Below, piece after piece: positions 51,357 to 59,916 of a DNA stretch of 64,000 bases. Location of the stretch: NCBI RefSeq assembly GCF_009674885.1, contig NZ_WKKA01000005.1, positions 62,001 to 126,000 of the forward strand, in the 5' to 3' direction. Numbering within the stretch: the stretch's first letter is position 1; each line of letters begins with the position of its first letter. The notes beneath the pieces are model-generated. The model was not told the DNA's origin. It ran no database searches and saw nothing but the letters and a program-made list of their open reading frames with translations. A program made the position numbers and the translations under genes. Source of the stretch: Paracoccus sp. S-4012 (GTDB lineage Bacteria; Pseudomonadota; Alphaproteobacteria; Rhodobacterales; Rhodobacteraceae).

Positions 51357-51806
51357 TCAGGGCGCCCGGTTGTAGCGGATGAAGGGCGACTTCACCGCCA
51401 CCCGGTCGTAGAGCATCCGCCCGGCATAGTTGAACTCCTGCGTGAGCCAGTAGACCGCGGGCACAGCCGCCGCGTCGGCGGCGGCATAGACCGCCTCGAT
51501 CAGCGCCCGCCCCACCCCGCGCCCGCGCGCCTCGGGGATCGTGTAGAGGTCCTGGAGGTAGCACACGCCCTCGGGCCGCCAGAGGTTCGGGTGGAAGACG
51601 TAATGCGTCAGCCCCAGCAGCCGGCTGTCCTCCTCGGCCACCAACCCGTGGAAGTCCCGCGGATCGCCCGAGAGAAGCCGCGCGAAGGCCTGGTCGAAGA
51701 ACGCCTGCGGCTGGTCCGGCCGCTCGTAATAGAGCTGGTAGCCGTCATAGAGGACCTGCCACTGCTGCCTGTCGCCGGCCTCGACCGGCCTGATCCTGAC
51801 GCTCAT
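51357..51806 (-). CDS. GNAT family N-acetyltransferase
   Basis: A 149-residue GNAT: MSVRIRPVEAGDRQQW, the beta4 strand LLGLTHYVFHPN, VCYLQDLYTIPEARGRGVGRALIEAVYAAA (acetyl-CoA-binding R-G-x-G-x-A) and YWLTQEFNYAGRMLYDRVAVKSPFIRYNR. Overall it resembles small-molecule polyamine/amine acetyltransferases of the diamine acetyltransferase-like group. Substrate unknown. Convergent with the sirtuin gene. Confidence 0.85.
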   Translation of the reverse strand: MSVRIRPVEAGDRQQWQVLYDGYQLYYERPDQPQAFFDQAFARLLSGDPRDFHGLVAEEDSRLLGLTHYVFHPNLWRPEGVCYLQDLYTIPEARGRGVGRALIEAVYAAADAAAVPAVYWLTQEFNYAGRMLYDRVAVKSPFIRYNRAP

Positions 51807-51872
51807 GCCATTCCCCCTCAGCCGCGCACAGTCTGGCCGAACCCCCGCGCCTGCGCCAGCCAAGCGCTAATT

Positions 51873-51916
51873 TTTTCGTACGAAAATCGTGGACGTTTCT
51901 TCGTACGAAGAAACGT
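51873..51916. promoter_or_regulatory. Two CGTACG-centred palindromes upstream of the DUF2171 gene
   Basis: A 14-bp perfect palindrome TTTTCGTACGAAAA (51873-51886) and a 24-bp perfect palindrome (51893-51916) with core TTCTTCGTACGAAGAA flanked by ACGTTT/AAACGT. Centres are 25 bases apart. Both share TTCGTACGAA and are the only A/T-rich DNA in the GNAT/DUF2171 intergenic region. They look like paired dimer operator sites for an unidentified regulator. Function inferred from symmetry and position only. Confidence 0.55.
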
Positions 51917-51985
51917 GGCGCGCGGGGCGGCTGAACCGCGCGGCACCCCGGCGCGTTGCCGGCACACGAAACCGGAGGACCGATC

Positions 51986-52252
51986 ATGGCAGAGGCCAGC
52001 GAGATCCAGAAGGACATGGAGGTCATCGGCGCCGATGGCGTGCATGTCGGCATCGTCGACCACATGGAGGGCGACCGCATCAAGCTCAAGCGCAAGGACG
52101 AGGCGCACGGGATGGAGCGGGACCACCACCACTACGTCCCGCTCGCCAATGTCGCGTCGGTCGATGGTGGCCGGGTGCGGCTGTCGGCCAAGGCGGCCGA
52201 GGCGAAGATCCTGATGGAGGAGAAGGACGGCTCGGGCGTCGAGGGCGCCTGA
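51986..52252 (+). CDS. DUF2171 protein
   Basis: An 88-residue protein: EIQKDMEVIGADGVHVGIVDHMEGDRIKLKRKDEAHG, then HHHYVPLANVASVDGGRVRLS. This is the PRC-barrel-like DUF2171 fold, a small beta-barrel seen as stress-related proteins in alphaproteobacteria. GGAGG lies upstream of the ATG at 51986. The double palindrome 70-110 bases upstream suggests strong regulation. Function unknown. Confidence 0.82.
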   Translation: MAEASEIQKDMEVIGADGVHVGIVDHMEGDRIKLKRKDEAHGMERDHHHYVPLANVASVDGGRVRLSAKAAEAKILMEEKDGSGVEGA

Positions 52253-52273
52253 ACGGCCGGGCGGCAGGCGGGT

Positions 52274-53116
52274 TCAGCGCCCCTGCCGCCGCGCCATGAA
52301 GGCCAGCCGCTCGAACAGCGCCACGTCCTGCTCGTTCTTCAGCAGCGCCCCGTGCAGCTTCGGCAGCATGCTGGCCGGATCGCGCTTCAGGTCCTCGGGC
52401 GAGAGGTCCTCGGCCAGGATCAGCTTCAGCCAGTCCAGCAATTCGCTGGTCGAGGGCTTCTTTTTCAGGCCCGGCGCCTCGCGCAACTCGAAGAACTGGT
52501 GCAGCGCCTCGTCCAGCAGCCGCGGCTTCAGGCCGGGATGGTGGACGTCCACGATCCGCTTCAGCGTCTCGGCATCGGGGAAGCGGATGTAGTGGAAGAA
52601 GCAGCGGCGCAGGAAGGCGTCGGGCAGCTCCTTCTCGTTGTTGGAGGTGATGATGACCACCGGGCGGTGCGCGGCGCGGATGGTCTCGCCCGTCTCGTAG
52701 ACGTGGAATTCCATCCGGTCGAGTTCCTGCAGCAGGTCGTTCGGGAACTCGATATCCGCCTTGTCGATCTCGTCGATCAGCAGCACGACCTTGGCCTCCG
52801 CCTCGAAGGCCTGCCACAGCTTGCCCTTGCGGATGTAGTTCTTCACGTCATTGACGCGCGCGTCGCCCAGCTGGCTGTCGCGCAGCCGGCTGACGGCGTC
52901 GTACTCATAGAGGCCCTGCTGGGCCTTGGTCGTGGACTTGATGTGCCATTCGACGATCGGCAGGCCAAGGCTTTCCGCCACCTGCCGCGCCAGTTCGGTC
53001 TTGCCGGTCCCCGGCTCGCCCTTGACCAGCAGCGGCCGCTCCAGCGTCACCGCGGCGTTCACCGCCATCTCGAGATCGGGCGGGGCGACGTAGCTCGGGG
53101 TCGAGCGGAACTGCAT
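52274..53116 (-). CDS. MoxR-type AAA+ ATPase
   Basis: A 280-residue AAA+ ATPase: Walker A VKGEPGTGKTELARQVA, Walker B VVLLIDEIDKADIEFPNDLLQELD, sensor 1 VVIITSNNEKELPDAFLRRC and a C-terminal lid with LKRDPASMLPKL. It is a MoxR-type remodelling ATPase; such proteins normally pair with a VWA protein, and one may be encoded on the other side of this gene outside the recognised neighbours. AGGAGG precedes the ATG at 53116. Confidence 0.87.
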   Translation of the reverse strand: MQFRSTPSYVAPPDLEMAVNAAVTLERPLLVKGEPGTGKTELARQVAESLGLPIVEWHIKSTTKAQQGLYEYDAVSRLRDSQLGDARVNDVKNYIRKGKLWQAFEAEAKVVLLIDEIDKADIEFPNDLLQELDRMEFHVYETGETIRAAHRPVVIITSNNEKELPDAFLRRCFFHYIRFPDAETLKRIVDVHHPGLKPRLLDEALHQFFELREAPGLKKKPSTSELLDWLKLILAEDLSPEDLKRDPASMLPKLHGALLKNEQDVALFERLAFMARRQGR

Positions 53117-53262
53117 GGCGTGACCTCCTGCGGCGGCGCGCAGGCGGGATAGCCCCGCCATGCGCCAGCCGCAAGGCGCGAGGGGCGTGACAAGGCGGCA
53201 GCCATACCTTAAGGGGACGCGCGGGAGGCCGGGTGCCCTCACCCCCGGCCGAGGGAGAGACT

Positions 53263-53685
53263 ATGAAGCCGCAGAATTTCCTGCCTGAAGATTATCGCCC
53301 GGCCGAAGACGAGCCTTTCATGAACGAGCGGCAACTCGAGTATTTCCGCCGCAAGCTGAGAGCCTGGAAGCACGAGTTGCAGGAGCAGTCGGCCGAGACG
53401 CTGGAAGGGCTGCAGGACAGCGCCCGCAACGTTCCCGACATCGCCGACCGCGCCTCCGAGGAGACCGACCGCGCGCTCGAACTCAGGACCCGCGACCGGC
53501 AGCGCAAGCTGGTCAGCAAGATCGACGCGGCGCTGCGCCGGATCGAGTCCGGCGAATACGGCTATTGCGAGATGACCGGCGAGCCGATCAGCCTCAAGCG
53601 CCTCGACGCGCGGCCGATCGCCACCATGACGCTGGAGGCGCAGGAGCGTCACGAGCGGCGCGAGCGGGTGCATCGCGACGACTGA
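53263..53685 (+). CDS. dksA: RNA polymerase-binding transcription factor DksA (single-cysteine type)
   Basis: A 140-residue DksA: NERQLEYFRRKLRAWKHELQEQSAETLEGL forms the start of the coiled coil, ASEETDRALELRTRDRQRKLVSKIDAALRRIESGEYGYCEMTGEPI the rest, ending TLEAQERHERRERVHRDD. The coiled-coil tip acids are present (ADRASEETD). The zinc ribbon is reduced to one Cys (CEMT), as known for Rhodobacter DksA, which still works with ppGpp. Complements the C4-type paralogue at 46088. Confidence 0.93.
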   Translation: MKPQNFLPEDYRPAEDEPFMNERQLEYFRRKLRAWKHELQEQSAETLEGLQDSARNVPDIADRASEETDRALELRTRDRQRKLVSKIDAALRRIESGEYGYCEMTGEPISLKRLDARPIATMTLEAQERHERRERVHRDD

Positions 53686-53702
53686 CGGCGCGGGCAGCGA
53701 CG

Positions 53703-53739
53703 CCGGGGGCTGCGCGCCCCCGGACCCCTGCGGGATATT
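53703..53739 (+). terminator. Hairpin plus GGGATATTT element after dksA
   Basis: An 8-bp stem CCGGGGGC / GCCCCCGG with loop TGCGC (53703-53723), then ACCCCTGC and GGGATATTT. The same hairpin-GATATTT layout is found at 27518. Sits 18 bases after the dksA stop and is the likely transcription end. Confidence 0.65.
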
Positions 53740-53826
53740 TCCAGACAGAAGAACAGGGTGCGGCCATCGGTCCCACCCGGTTGGCGGGTGTGGCGCGATC
53801 CGCGAGGCTGCGTTAGCATCGCGGTC

Positions 53827-54954
53827 ATGACCGAACCCGCTCGCCTCCACGAACGCCCTGTCGCCGTGATCGGCGGCGGCATCGCCGGGCTGACCGTGGC
53901 CGCGGCCCTCGCCCGCCGGGGCGCCAGCGTCACGGTCCATGAGCGCGCCGAGGCACTGCGCGAGGTCGGCGCAGGCATCCAGATCTCGCCCAATGCGCGC
54001 CGCGTCCTCGACGCACTCGGGCTCGCCGACCGGCTCGAGGCGATCTCGGCTCGCGCCGAAGCGGTGGAGTTGCGCGATGCCTCGGGGCGCAGGGTCACGC
54101 GGCTGGACCTGCAATCGCAGCGCCCCGGCGAGACCTTCCACTTCGTGCATCGCGCGCGGCTGCTGGCGCTGCTCGAGGAGGCGGCGCGGTCATCGGGCGT
54201 GACGATCCGCCTCGGCGAGGCCGTGGAGGATGTGCCCGACGCGGCGCTGATCGTCGGCGCCGACGGGCTGCACTCGCAGCAGCGCGAGCGGCTGAATGGC
54301 TCCGGCCGACCGTTCTTCACCGGCCAGGCCGCCTGGCGCGCGCTGATCCCGGCCGAGGCCAACCCCGCCCCCGTGGCGCAGGTCTTCATGGGCCCCGGCC
54401 GCCATCTGGTCAGCTACCCGCTGGGCGAGGGCTTGCGCAACATCGTGGGCGTGCGCGAGACCGACGACTGGACGGCCGAGGGCTGGTCGCGCGAGGACGA
54501 CCCGGCGGCCATGCGGGCCGCCTTCCAAGGGTTCGGCGGCCCGGTGCACGACTGGCTGGCGAAAGTCGAGCGCTGCGGCTGGTGGGGCCTCTTCCGCCAC
54601 GAGGTCGCGCGGCACTGGCATGACGGCCGCCGCGTCCTGATCGGCGACGCCGCCCACCCGACGCTGCCCTTCCTCGCGCAGGGCGCCTGCATGGCGATCG
54701 AGGACGCCTGGCGCCTGGCCGTGCATCTGGACCGCACGCCGCAGGCCGAGGCGCTCGCCGCCTTCGAGGCCGAGCGGCGGCCGAGGGTCACGCGGATCGT
54801 GGACGCGGCGACCGCGAATGCGCGGAACTATCACCTGACCGGGCTGCCGAAGGTCGCCGCGCATACGTTCCTGCGGGTGGGAGCATGGGTGGCACCGGGC
54901 GCGGTATTCGGGCGTTATGCGTGGGTCTACGACTACGATCCGACGGTGGAGTAG
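53827..54954 (+). CDS. FAD-dependent monooxygenase (salicylate hydroxylase-like)
   Basis: A 375-residue class A flavoprotein monooxygenase. FAD-binding GGGIAGLTVAAALARRGASVTVHERAE, then GAGIQISPNARRVLDALGL, the DG motif GADGLHSQQRE and GDAAHPTLPFLAQGACMAIEDAWRLA (the GD motif). NAD(P)H-dependent hydroxylation of an aromatic substrate is expected; the substrate is not predictable. The ATG at 53827 gives the family's usual start. A REP pair follows within seven bases of the stop. Confidence 0.87.
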   Translation: MTEPARLHERPVAVIGGGIAGLTVAAALARRGASVTVHERAEALREVGAGIQISPNARRVLDALGLADRLEAISARAEAVELRDASGRRVTRLDLQSQRPGETFHFVHRARLLALLEEAARSSGVTIRLGEAVEDVPDAALIVGADGLHSQQRERLNGSGRPFFTGQAAWRALIPAEANPAPVAQVFMGPGRHLVSYPLGEGLRNIVGVRETDDWTAEGWSREDDPAAMRAAFQGFGGPVHDWLAKVERCGWWGLFRHEVARHWHDGRRVLIGDAAHPTLPFLAQGACMAIEDAWRLAVHLDRTPQAEALAAFEAERRPRVTRIVDAATANARNYHLTGLPKVAAHTFLRVGAWVAPGAVFGRYAWVYDYDPTVE

Positions 54955-54960
54955 CGGCGC

Positions 54961-55018
54961 GGTGCGTGCAGAGCACGCACCCTACAGGAGCCGTAGGGTG
55001 CTTGCTCTGCACGCAGCC
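54961..55018. repeat. Second REP pair, 8 kb from the RAYT
   Basis: GGTGCGTGC-AGA-GCACGCACC-CTAC (54961-54985) is identical, base for base, to the second unit downstream of the RAYT (47061-47085). It is followed by GTAG-GGTGCTTGC-TCT-GCACGCAGCC (54993-55018), a degenerate GTAG-hairpin in the opposite sense. It lies between the monooxygenase and glmM stops. This shows the RAYT-type repeat is dispersed. Confidence 0.87.
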
Positions 55019-55022
55019 CCCC

Positions 55023-56366
55023 TCACGCCGCCCGCTCCACCGCCGCGACGATCCCCTCGACCACCTCGCGCAGCACCGCCTCGTCCTCGGCCTCGGCCAT
55101 GACGCGGATCAGCGGCTCGGTGCCGGAGCGACGGATCAGCACGCGGCCCTCGCCGTTCAGCCGCCCCTCGGCCGCCTCGATCACGCGGCGGACCTCGTCG
55201 CGGGTCAGAGGGTCGTCGCCCTCGCGGTAGCGCACGTTCTTGAGCATCTGCGGCACCGGCTCGAACTGCTCGACGAGGCGGCTGGCCTTCTCGCCGGTCT
55301 CGGCCATGGCGGCCAGCACCTGCAGGCCGGCGATCAGGCCGTCGCCGGTCGTGGCGTAGTCGGTCATCACGATATGACCCGACTGCTCGCCGCCGAGGTT
55401 GAAGCCGCCGGCGCGCATCCGCTCGACCACGTAGCGGTCGCCGACCGCCGTGCGCTCAAGGGCAAGGCCGCGCGCGGCCATGAACCGCTCGAGCCCGAGA
55501 TTCGACATCACCGTCGCCACGAGCGCGCCGCCCTTTAGCCGCCCCTGCTCGGCCCAGCGGCCGGCGAGCAGCGCCATGATCTGGTCGCCATCCGCCACCC
55601 GGCCCTTCTCGTCCACGATCATCACCCGGTCGGCATCGCCGTCGAGGCTGATGCCGAGGTCGGCGCGGTGGCGCAGCACCGCATCGCGGCAGGCCTCGAC
55701 ATGGGTGGAGCCGACGCCGTCGTTGATGTTGAGGCCGTCCGGCTCGACCCCGATCGGCACCACCTCGGCGCCGAGCTCCCAAAGCACCTCCGGCGCGACC
55801 CGGTAGGCGGCGCCATTGGCACAGTCCACGACCACGCGCAGCCCGTCGAGCCGCAGCCCCGCGGGGAAGGTGGTCTTGGCGTATTCGACATAGCGCCCGC
55901 GCCCGTCCTCGATCCGGCGCGCGCGGCCGATCTGGCGCGGCTCGGCCAGCGGGATCTCGCCGGCGACAATGGATTCGATCTCCGTCTCGGCCTCGTCGGA
56001 GAGCTTGAAGCCGTCGGGGCCGAAGAACTTGATCCCGTTGTCAGCCGCCGGGTTGTGGCTGGCCGAGATCATGATGCCGAGATCGGCGCGCATCGACCGC
56101 GTCAGGAACCCGACCGCGGGCGTCGGCACCGGGCCGAGCAGCAGCACGTTCATGCCGGTCGAGGTCAGCCCGGCCGTTAGCGCGTTCTCCAGCATGTAGC
56201 AGCTGAGCCGCGTGTCCTTGCCGATCACCACGCGATGCGCCGAGGTGCCGTCGCGGCGGAAGAAGCGGCCGGCGGCGGCGCCGAGGCGCAGCGCCATCTC
56301 GGCCGTCATCGGGTGGCTGTTGGCGCGGCCGCGGACCCCGTCCGTGCCGAAGAGCGTCCTGCCCAT
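55023..56366 (-). CDS. glmM: Phosphoglucosamine mutase
   Basis: A 447-residue phosphohexomutase making glucosamine-1-phosphate for peptidoglycan and LPS. Motifs: [13 protein letters not shown], active-site Ser in [20 protein letters not shown], the Mg-binding DGDADR ([10 protein letters not shown]) and GGEQSGHI, and the C-terminal [12 protein letters not shown]. Start ATG at 56366; the preceding folP stop lies 14 bases upstream. Confidence 0.97.
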   Translation of the reverse strand: MGRTLFGTDGVRGRANSHPMTAEMALRLGAAAGRFFRRDGTSAHRVVIGKDTRLSCYMLENALTAGLTSTGMNVLLLGPVPTPAVGFLTRSMRADLGIMISASHNPAADNGIKFFGPDGFKLSDEAETEIESIVAGEIPLAEPRQIGRARRIEDGRGRYVEYAKTTFPAGLRLDGLRVVVDCANGAAYRVAPEVLWELGAEVVPIGVEPDGLNINDGVGSTHVEACRDAVLRHRADLGISLDGDADRVMIVDEKGRVADGDQIMALLAGRWAEQGRLKGGALVATVMSNLGLERFMAARGLALERTAVGDRYVVERMRAGGFNLGGEQSGHIVMTDYATTGDGLIAGLQVLAAMAETGEKASRLVEQFEPVPQMLKNVRYREGDDPLTRDEVRRVIEAAEGRLNGEGRVLIRRSGTEPLIRVMAEAEDEAVLREVVEGIVAAVERAA

Positions 56367-56380
56367 GCGTCCCCCGTCTT

Positions 56381-57376
56381 CTAGCGCGTGACCGCCTGCC
56401 ACAGGGCCAGCCCCTGCGCCGCGTCCGCGACATTGTGGACGCGATGTATCTGCACCCCCTGCGCCACGGCGGCAAGCGTCACGGCCAGCGATCCGGGATC
56501 GCGCGCGGGCGCCGGCAGGTCGCCGCCTGCCGGGGCGCCGACGGTTCCGATGAAGCGCTTGCGCGAAACGCCGAGGAGGACCGCGCAGCCAAGACCGTGA
56601 AAGACCGAGATGCGGCGCAGGAGCGCGAGGTTGTGCGCGGCGGTCTTGCCGAAGCCGATGCCGGGATCGACGGCGATGCGCGCGCGCGGAATGCCTGCGG
56701 CCTCGGCCCGGGCGACGCGGGCCTCGAGCGCCTCGTAGACCTCGAACACCACGTCGCCGTAGCGCGGGTCCGCCTGCATCGTCGCGGGCAGGCCTTGCGC
56801 GTGCATCAGCACAAGATGCGCGCCGGTGGCCGCCACGGCGGCGGCCATGCCGGGATCGAAGTCGAGACCGGAGACGTCGTTGACCACCGCCGCGCCCGCC
56901 GCCACAGCCTCGCGCGCGACCGCGGCCTTTCGGGTGTCGGCGGAGAGGACCGCTTGACCCGAAAGCGCCTCAAGCACGGGCAGGATGCGGGCAGCCTCGG
57001 TCTCGGTGGGCAGTTCCTCGGCGCCGGGACGGGTCGACTCGCCGCCGATGTCGAGGATCGTGGCGCCCTGAGCGCCCAGATTGCGGCCATGCGCGACGGC
57101 GTCCGCGGGGTCGGCCCACAGCCCGCCATCCGAGAAGCTGTCAGGGGTGACGTTGACGATGCCCATAAGCTGCGGCCGGTCCAAGGCCAGGTCCGCGAAA
57201 TCCGGCCGCGGTGCGGTGAGCGTCTCCAGCACCTCGGGCGGCGCGTCCTCTGCCGCGAGTTCCTCGGGGGCGCGCCCGGCGCGCAGCGTCTCGATGCGCG
57301 AGAAGCGGACCCAGCCCCCGGCGAGCGGCAAGCCGGATTCGGCGGGCACGGGACGATAGAGGCGGCGGTCGGTCAT
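56381..57376 (-). CDS. folP: Dihydropteroate synthase
   Basis: A 331-residue DHPS, the folate-pathway enzyme inhibited by sulfonamides. Signature 1 [15 protein letters not shown] and signature 2 [12 protein letters not shown] are clear; catalytic [24 protein letters not shown] and SRKRFIG follow. It has about 65 residues before the barrel, an N-terminal extension common in alphaproteobacteria. Followed by glmM, an arrangement common in this group. Confidence 0.96.
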   Translation of the reverse strand: MTDRRLYRPVPAESGLPLAGGWVRFSRIETLRAGRAPEELAAEDAPPEVLETLTAPRPDFADLALDRPQLMGIVNVTPDSFSDGGLWADPADAVAHGRNLGAQGATILDIGGESTRPGAEELPTETEAARILPVLEALSGQAVLSADTRKAAVAREAVAAGAAVVNDVSGLDFDPGMAAAVAATGAHLVLMHAQGLPATMQADPRYGDVVFEVYEALEARVARAEAAGIPRARIAVDPGIGFGKTAAHNLALLRRISVFHGLGCAVLLGVSRKRFIGTVGAPAGGDLPAPARDPGSLAVTLAAVAQGVQIHRVHNVADAAQGLALWQAVTR

Positions 57377-57522
57377 CGGGCGTCCGGCTTTGCGTGAAAG
57401 GCCGGAGGACGGGGGCCCCTCAACCCCTGCCCTCCGGCCGCGCCGGGCGACGCCGCTCCGCCAGGGAGGGCGTCAGCGCCGGCGCCCGTCACTCTAGGCA
57501 GGGCGCCGCGCGTTAAACAAGA

Positions 57523-58605
57523 TCAAGCTGCGGAGGCTTGCGGCGGGCTCTCGACGGCGCCCAGCCCCAGCTTCAGCCGCAGCGCCGCGGGCAGTTGCCG
57601 CGCCGAGGTGACGCGGGGCAGAGGCGACTCGACGATGCGGCGGTCCGCGCCCCAGAGGCGCAGGTACTCATCGTAATTGTCGAAACGCGCGCGCTCGGCG
57701 TGATCGACCCAGGTCTCGGCCGGCGCGCCTTCCGCGAGGACGACGTCATGCGCCTCGGTCTCGATATGGTAGAAGGTCGCGCGCTCCGGCATTTCCTCGG
57801 CCGCAAGCCGCCGGATGCCGCGCCCGTCGACGAGCGCCGCGGCCGTGATCGCGAGCCCGCCGAGGATCAGCGCATGATCCGCCGTCACCACCAGATCGCG
57901 CCGCGGCAGCGCCGCCAGGTCCGGCCCGGCCCCGAGCGCCCCCGCCGCGATCCGCACCGGCGCCAGGCGCCCCGAGGCCGCGGCGCGGCGCACCGTCTGC
58001 CGTCCGACCCAGCGGACCGGAACCGCCCGGCCGTCGGCGGTCGCGACCTCGTCGCCGGGGGCCAGCGTCTCCACCGCGCGTTCGCCCGCAGGGGTGGCGA
58101 TCAGCGTGCCCGCGGCGAAGCAGAAGAGCTGCGAGGGATCGAGGATATCGGCTGCCGCATTATCCCCACCGTCAAAGACCTTGAACGTGGAGTTCGGCAG
58201 CAGAGGCTTGTTCGAGGCGACGCCAACCGTGGTATAGCTGCCCCCGCCCCTGTCGACGTTGATGGTCCAGACCGTCTGCTCCGACCCGTCCGGGTTCCTG
58301 ACCTCCATGCGAAAGCCGACATGGATCCCGGTGCCGGTGGGATAGGTCTTGCCGCCCATCGTCAGGGGCTCGAGCAGCCGCTGGAACATGCCCTCCACAA
58401 TCTGGTCGTTGAAGGTCGTGTCGTTGTCCTCGACCCGAACGGTGAGGTAGTCGCTCGGCGTGAAGGAACCCGTGGGAATCAGATCGTTGATGCGGGACGT
58501 GAAACCCTCGGTGCCCGGATTGCTCCGATCCTCCCCGTTGAGCAATCTGATCCCGGTCCCGAAGGCGTCCGCGGCGAGGAACGAGATCGTGTACGTGTTG
58601 GCCAC
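57523..58605 (-). CDS. Hint-domain protein (autoprocessing), unknown function
   Basis: A 360-residue protein. Residues 1-155 are a novel-looking beta-rich domain (MANTYTISFLAADAFGTGIRLL, VGFRMEVRNPDGSEQTVWTINVD). At Cys162 a Hint (Hint_2 / intein-like) module begins: CFAAGTLIATPAGERAVETLAPGDEVATADG, RWVGRQTVRRAAASGR, LVVTADHALILGGLAITAAALVDG and a later HIETEAHDVVLAEGAPAETW. Such modules cleave themselves at the Cys, releasing the N-terminal domain. No signal peptide. The frame reaches 58650, but the GTG at 58605 has GAGG six bases upstream. Confidence 0.8.
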   Translation of the reverse strand: MANTYTISFLAADAFGTGIRLLNGEDRSNPGTEGFTSRINDLIPTGSFTPSDYLTVRVEDNDTTFNDQIVEGMFQRLLEPLTMGGKTYPTGTGIHVGFRMEVRNPDGSEQTVWTINVDRGGGSYTTVGVASNKPLLPNSTFKVFDGGDNAAADILDPSQLFCFAAGTLIATPAGERAVETLAPGDEVATADGRAVPVRWVGRQTVRRAAASGRLAPVRIAAGALGAGPDLAALPRRDLVVTADHALILGGLAITAAALVDGRGIRRLAAEEMPERATFYHIETEAHDVVLAEGAPAETWVDHAERARFDNYDEYLRLWGADRRIVESPLPRVTSARQLPAALRLKLGLGAVESPPQASAA

Positions 58606-58809
58606 GGCATGCCTCGGTGATAATCCGGTCGCCTTCCCGCATACAGGCAACCCCGAACAATCTCCAAGAGAAATCTGCTGTGTTATTCAACCTTTGCATG
58701 TGATACGTGCAACGGCGCCACCCCGGCCGCCGCGCATGGCTTGACAGCCCCCGCCCCGCCCCGCACGGCTGGCCGACACCGCGATGGAAACGGGAGAGGC
58801 GGGACAAGC

Positions 58810-59916
58810 ATGGCTGAGGCAGGCGCTGCCCAACCGCCCGAGCGGGTGATGCTCGAGGGCAGTCTTGGCATCGCCACGCTCGCCGCGCTCGCGCGCAACC
58901 TCGCCGACCTGCCGGCCGACCGGCCGCTGATCCTCGATCTGACGGCGGCGAGTTCGGTGGATACCGCCGCCGTCATGGCGCTGCTGGAGGAGCGCGACCG
59001 GCGCCTGGCCGCCGGCCAGCCGGTCGAGATCGCCCCCGGCCCTGCGCGCGAGCGGCTGCTGGCGCTGATCGACGAGACCGTGCCGCTTGCCCCCGACCCG
59101 GCCCCGCGACGCCGGACGCTCGCCGACGATCTGGAGCGGATCGGCCGCGGGACCGCGGGCTTCGTTGTCACCGGGGCCGAGCTTCTGGGCTATCTCGGCC
59201 TCTTCCTCGACCGCCTCGCCCGCGCCATCGTGCAGCCCCGGCGCTTCCGCCTGACGGCCTTCGTGGCGCAGGCCGACGCCGCCGGGCTGCAGGCGGTGCC
59301 GATCGTGCTGCTGATCTCGTTCCTGATCGGCGTCGTCATCGGCTTTCAGGGGGCGCTGCAGCTGCGCCAGTTCGGGGCCGAAATCTTCGCCGTGGACCTG
59401 ATCGCAATCTCGGTGCTGCGCGAACTGGCGGTGCTGCTGACCTCGATCATCGTCGCCGGCCGCACCGCCTCGGCCTACACCGCCACCATCGGCAGCATGA
59501 AGATGAACGAGGAGATCGACGCCATGCGGACCCTCGGCATCGACCCGGTCGAGGCGCTGATCGTGCCGCGCATCCTGGCGCTGATCGTCACCCTGCCGAT
59601 CCTCGTGCTGCTGGCGGACATCGCGGGCCTGATCGGCGGCGCGGCGATGAGCTGGGCCACGCTCAACATCTCGCCCAGCATGTTCGCCACCCGGCTGATC
59701 GAGGGCGTGGACTGGATCCACGCCGTCGTCGGTCTGGTGAAGGCGCCGGTCTTCGCGCTGCTGATCGGGCTCATCGGCTGCCATGCGGGGATGCGGGTCA
59801 AGGGCGACGCGGCCTCGCTGGGGATGATGACCTCGCGCGCGGTGGTGGCGGCGATCTTCGCGGTGATCGTGGCGGATGCCGGCTTCTCGATCGTCTTCGC
59901 GGAGGTGGGGTTGTGA
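58810..59916 (+). CDS. MlaE-type ABC lipid transport permease with N-terminal STAS domain
   Basis: A 368-residue protein. Residues 1-100 are a STAS-like domain (VMLEGSLGIATLAALARNLADLPADRPLILDLTAASSVDT, ALLEERDRRLAAGQPVEI), and the rest is a YrbE/MlaE permease with five membrane helices and the conserved DLIAISVLRELAVLLTSIIVAGRTASAYTATIGSMKMNEEIDA. The STAS domain (MlaB role) is fused here. It moves phospholipid between the membranes with the downstream ATPase and MCE protein. Start at the ATG 58810, in a region lacking homology upstream. Confidence 0.9.
   Translation: MAEAGAAQPPERVMLEGSLGIATLAALARNLADLPADRPLILDLTAASSVDTAAVMALLEERDRRLAAGQPVEIAPGPARERLLALIDETVPLAPDPAPRRRTLADDLERIGRGTAGFVVTGAELLGYLGLFLDRLARAIVQPRRFRLTAFVAQADAAGLQAVPIVLLISFLIGVVIGFQGALQLRQFGAEIFAVDLIAISVLRELAVLLTSIIVAGRTASAYTATIGSMKMNEEIDAMRTLGIDPVEALIVPRILALIVTLPILVLLADIAGLIGGAAMSWATLNISPSMFATRLIEGVDWIHAVVGLVKAPVFALLIGLIGCHAGMRVKGDAASLGMMTSRAVVAAIFAVIVADAGFSIVFAEVGL

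Noticed and set aside
57512-57525. TTAAA-CAAG-ATCAA, possible FNR site near folP and the Hint gene
   Set aside because: The first half-site matches only three of five bases of TTGAT, and the position (inside the end of the Hint gene, about 140 bases from the folP start) is unlikely.
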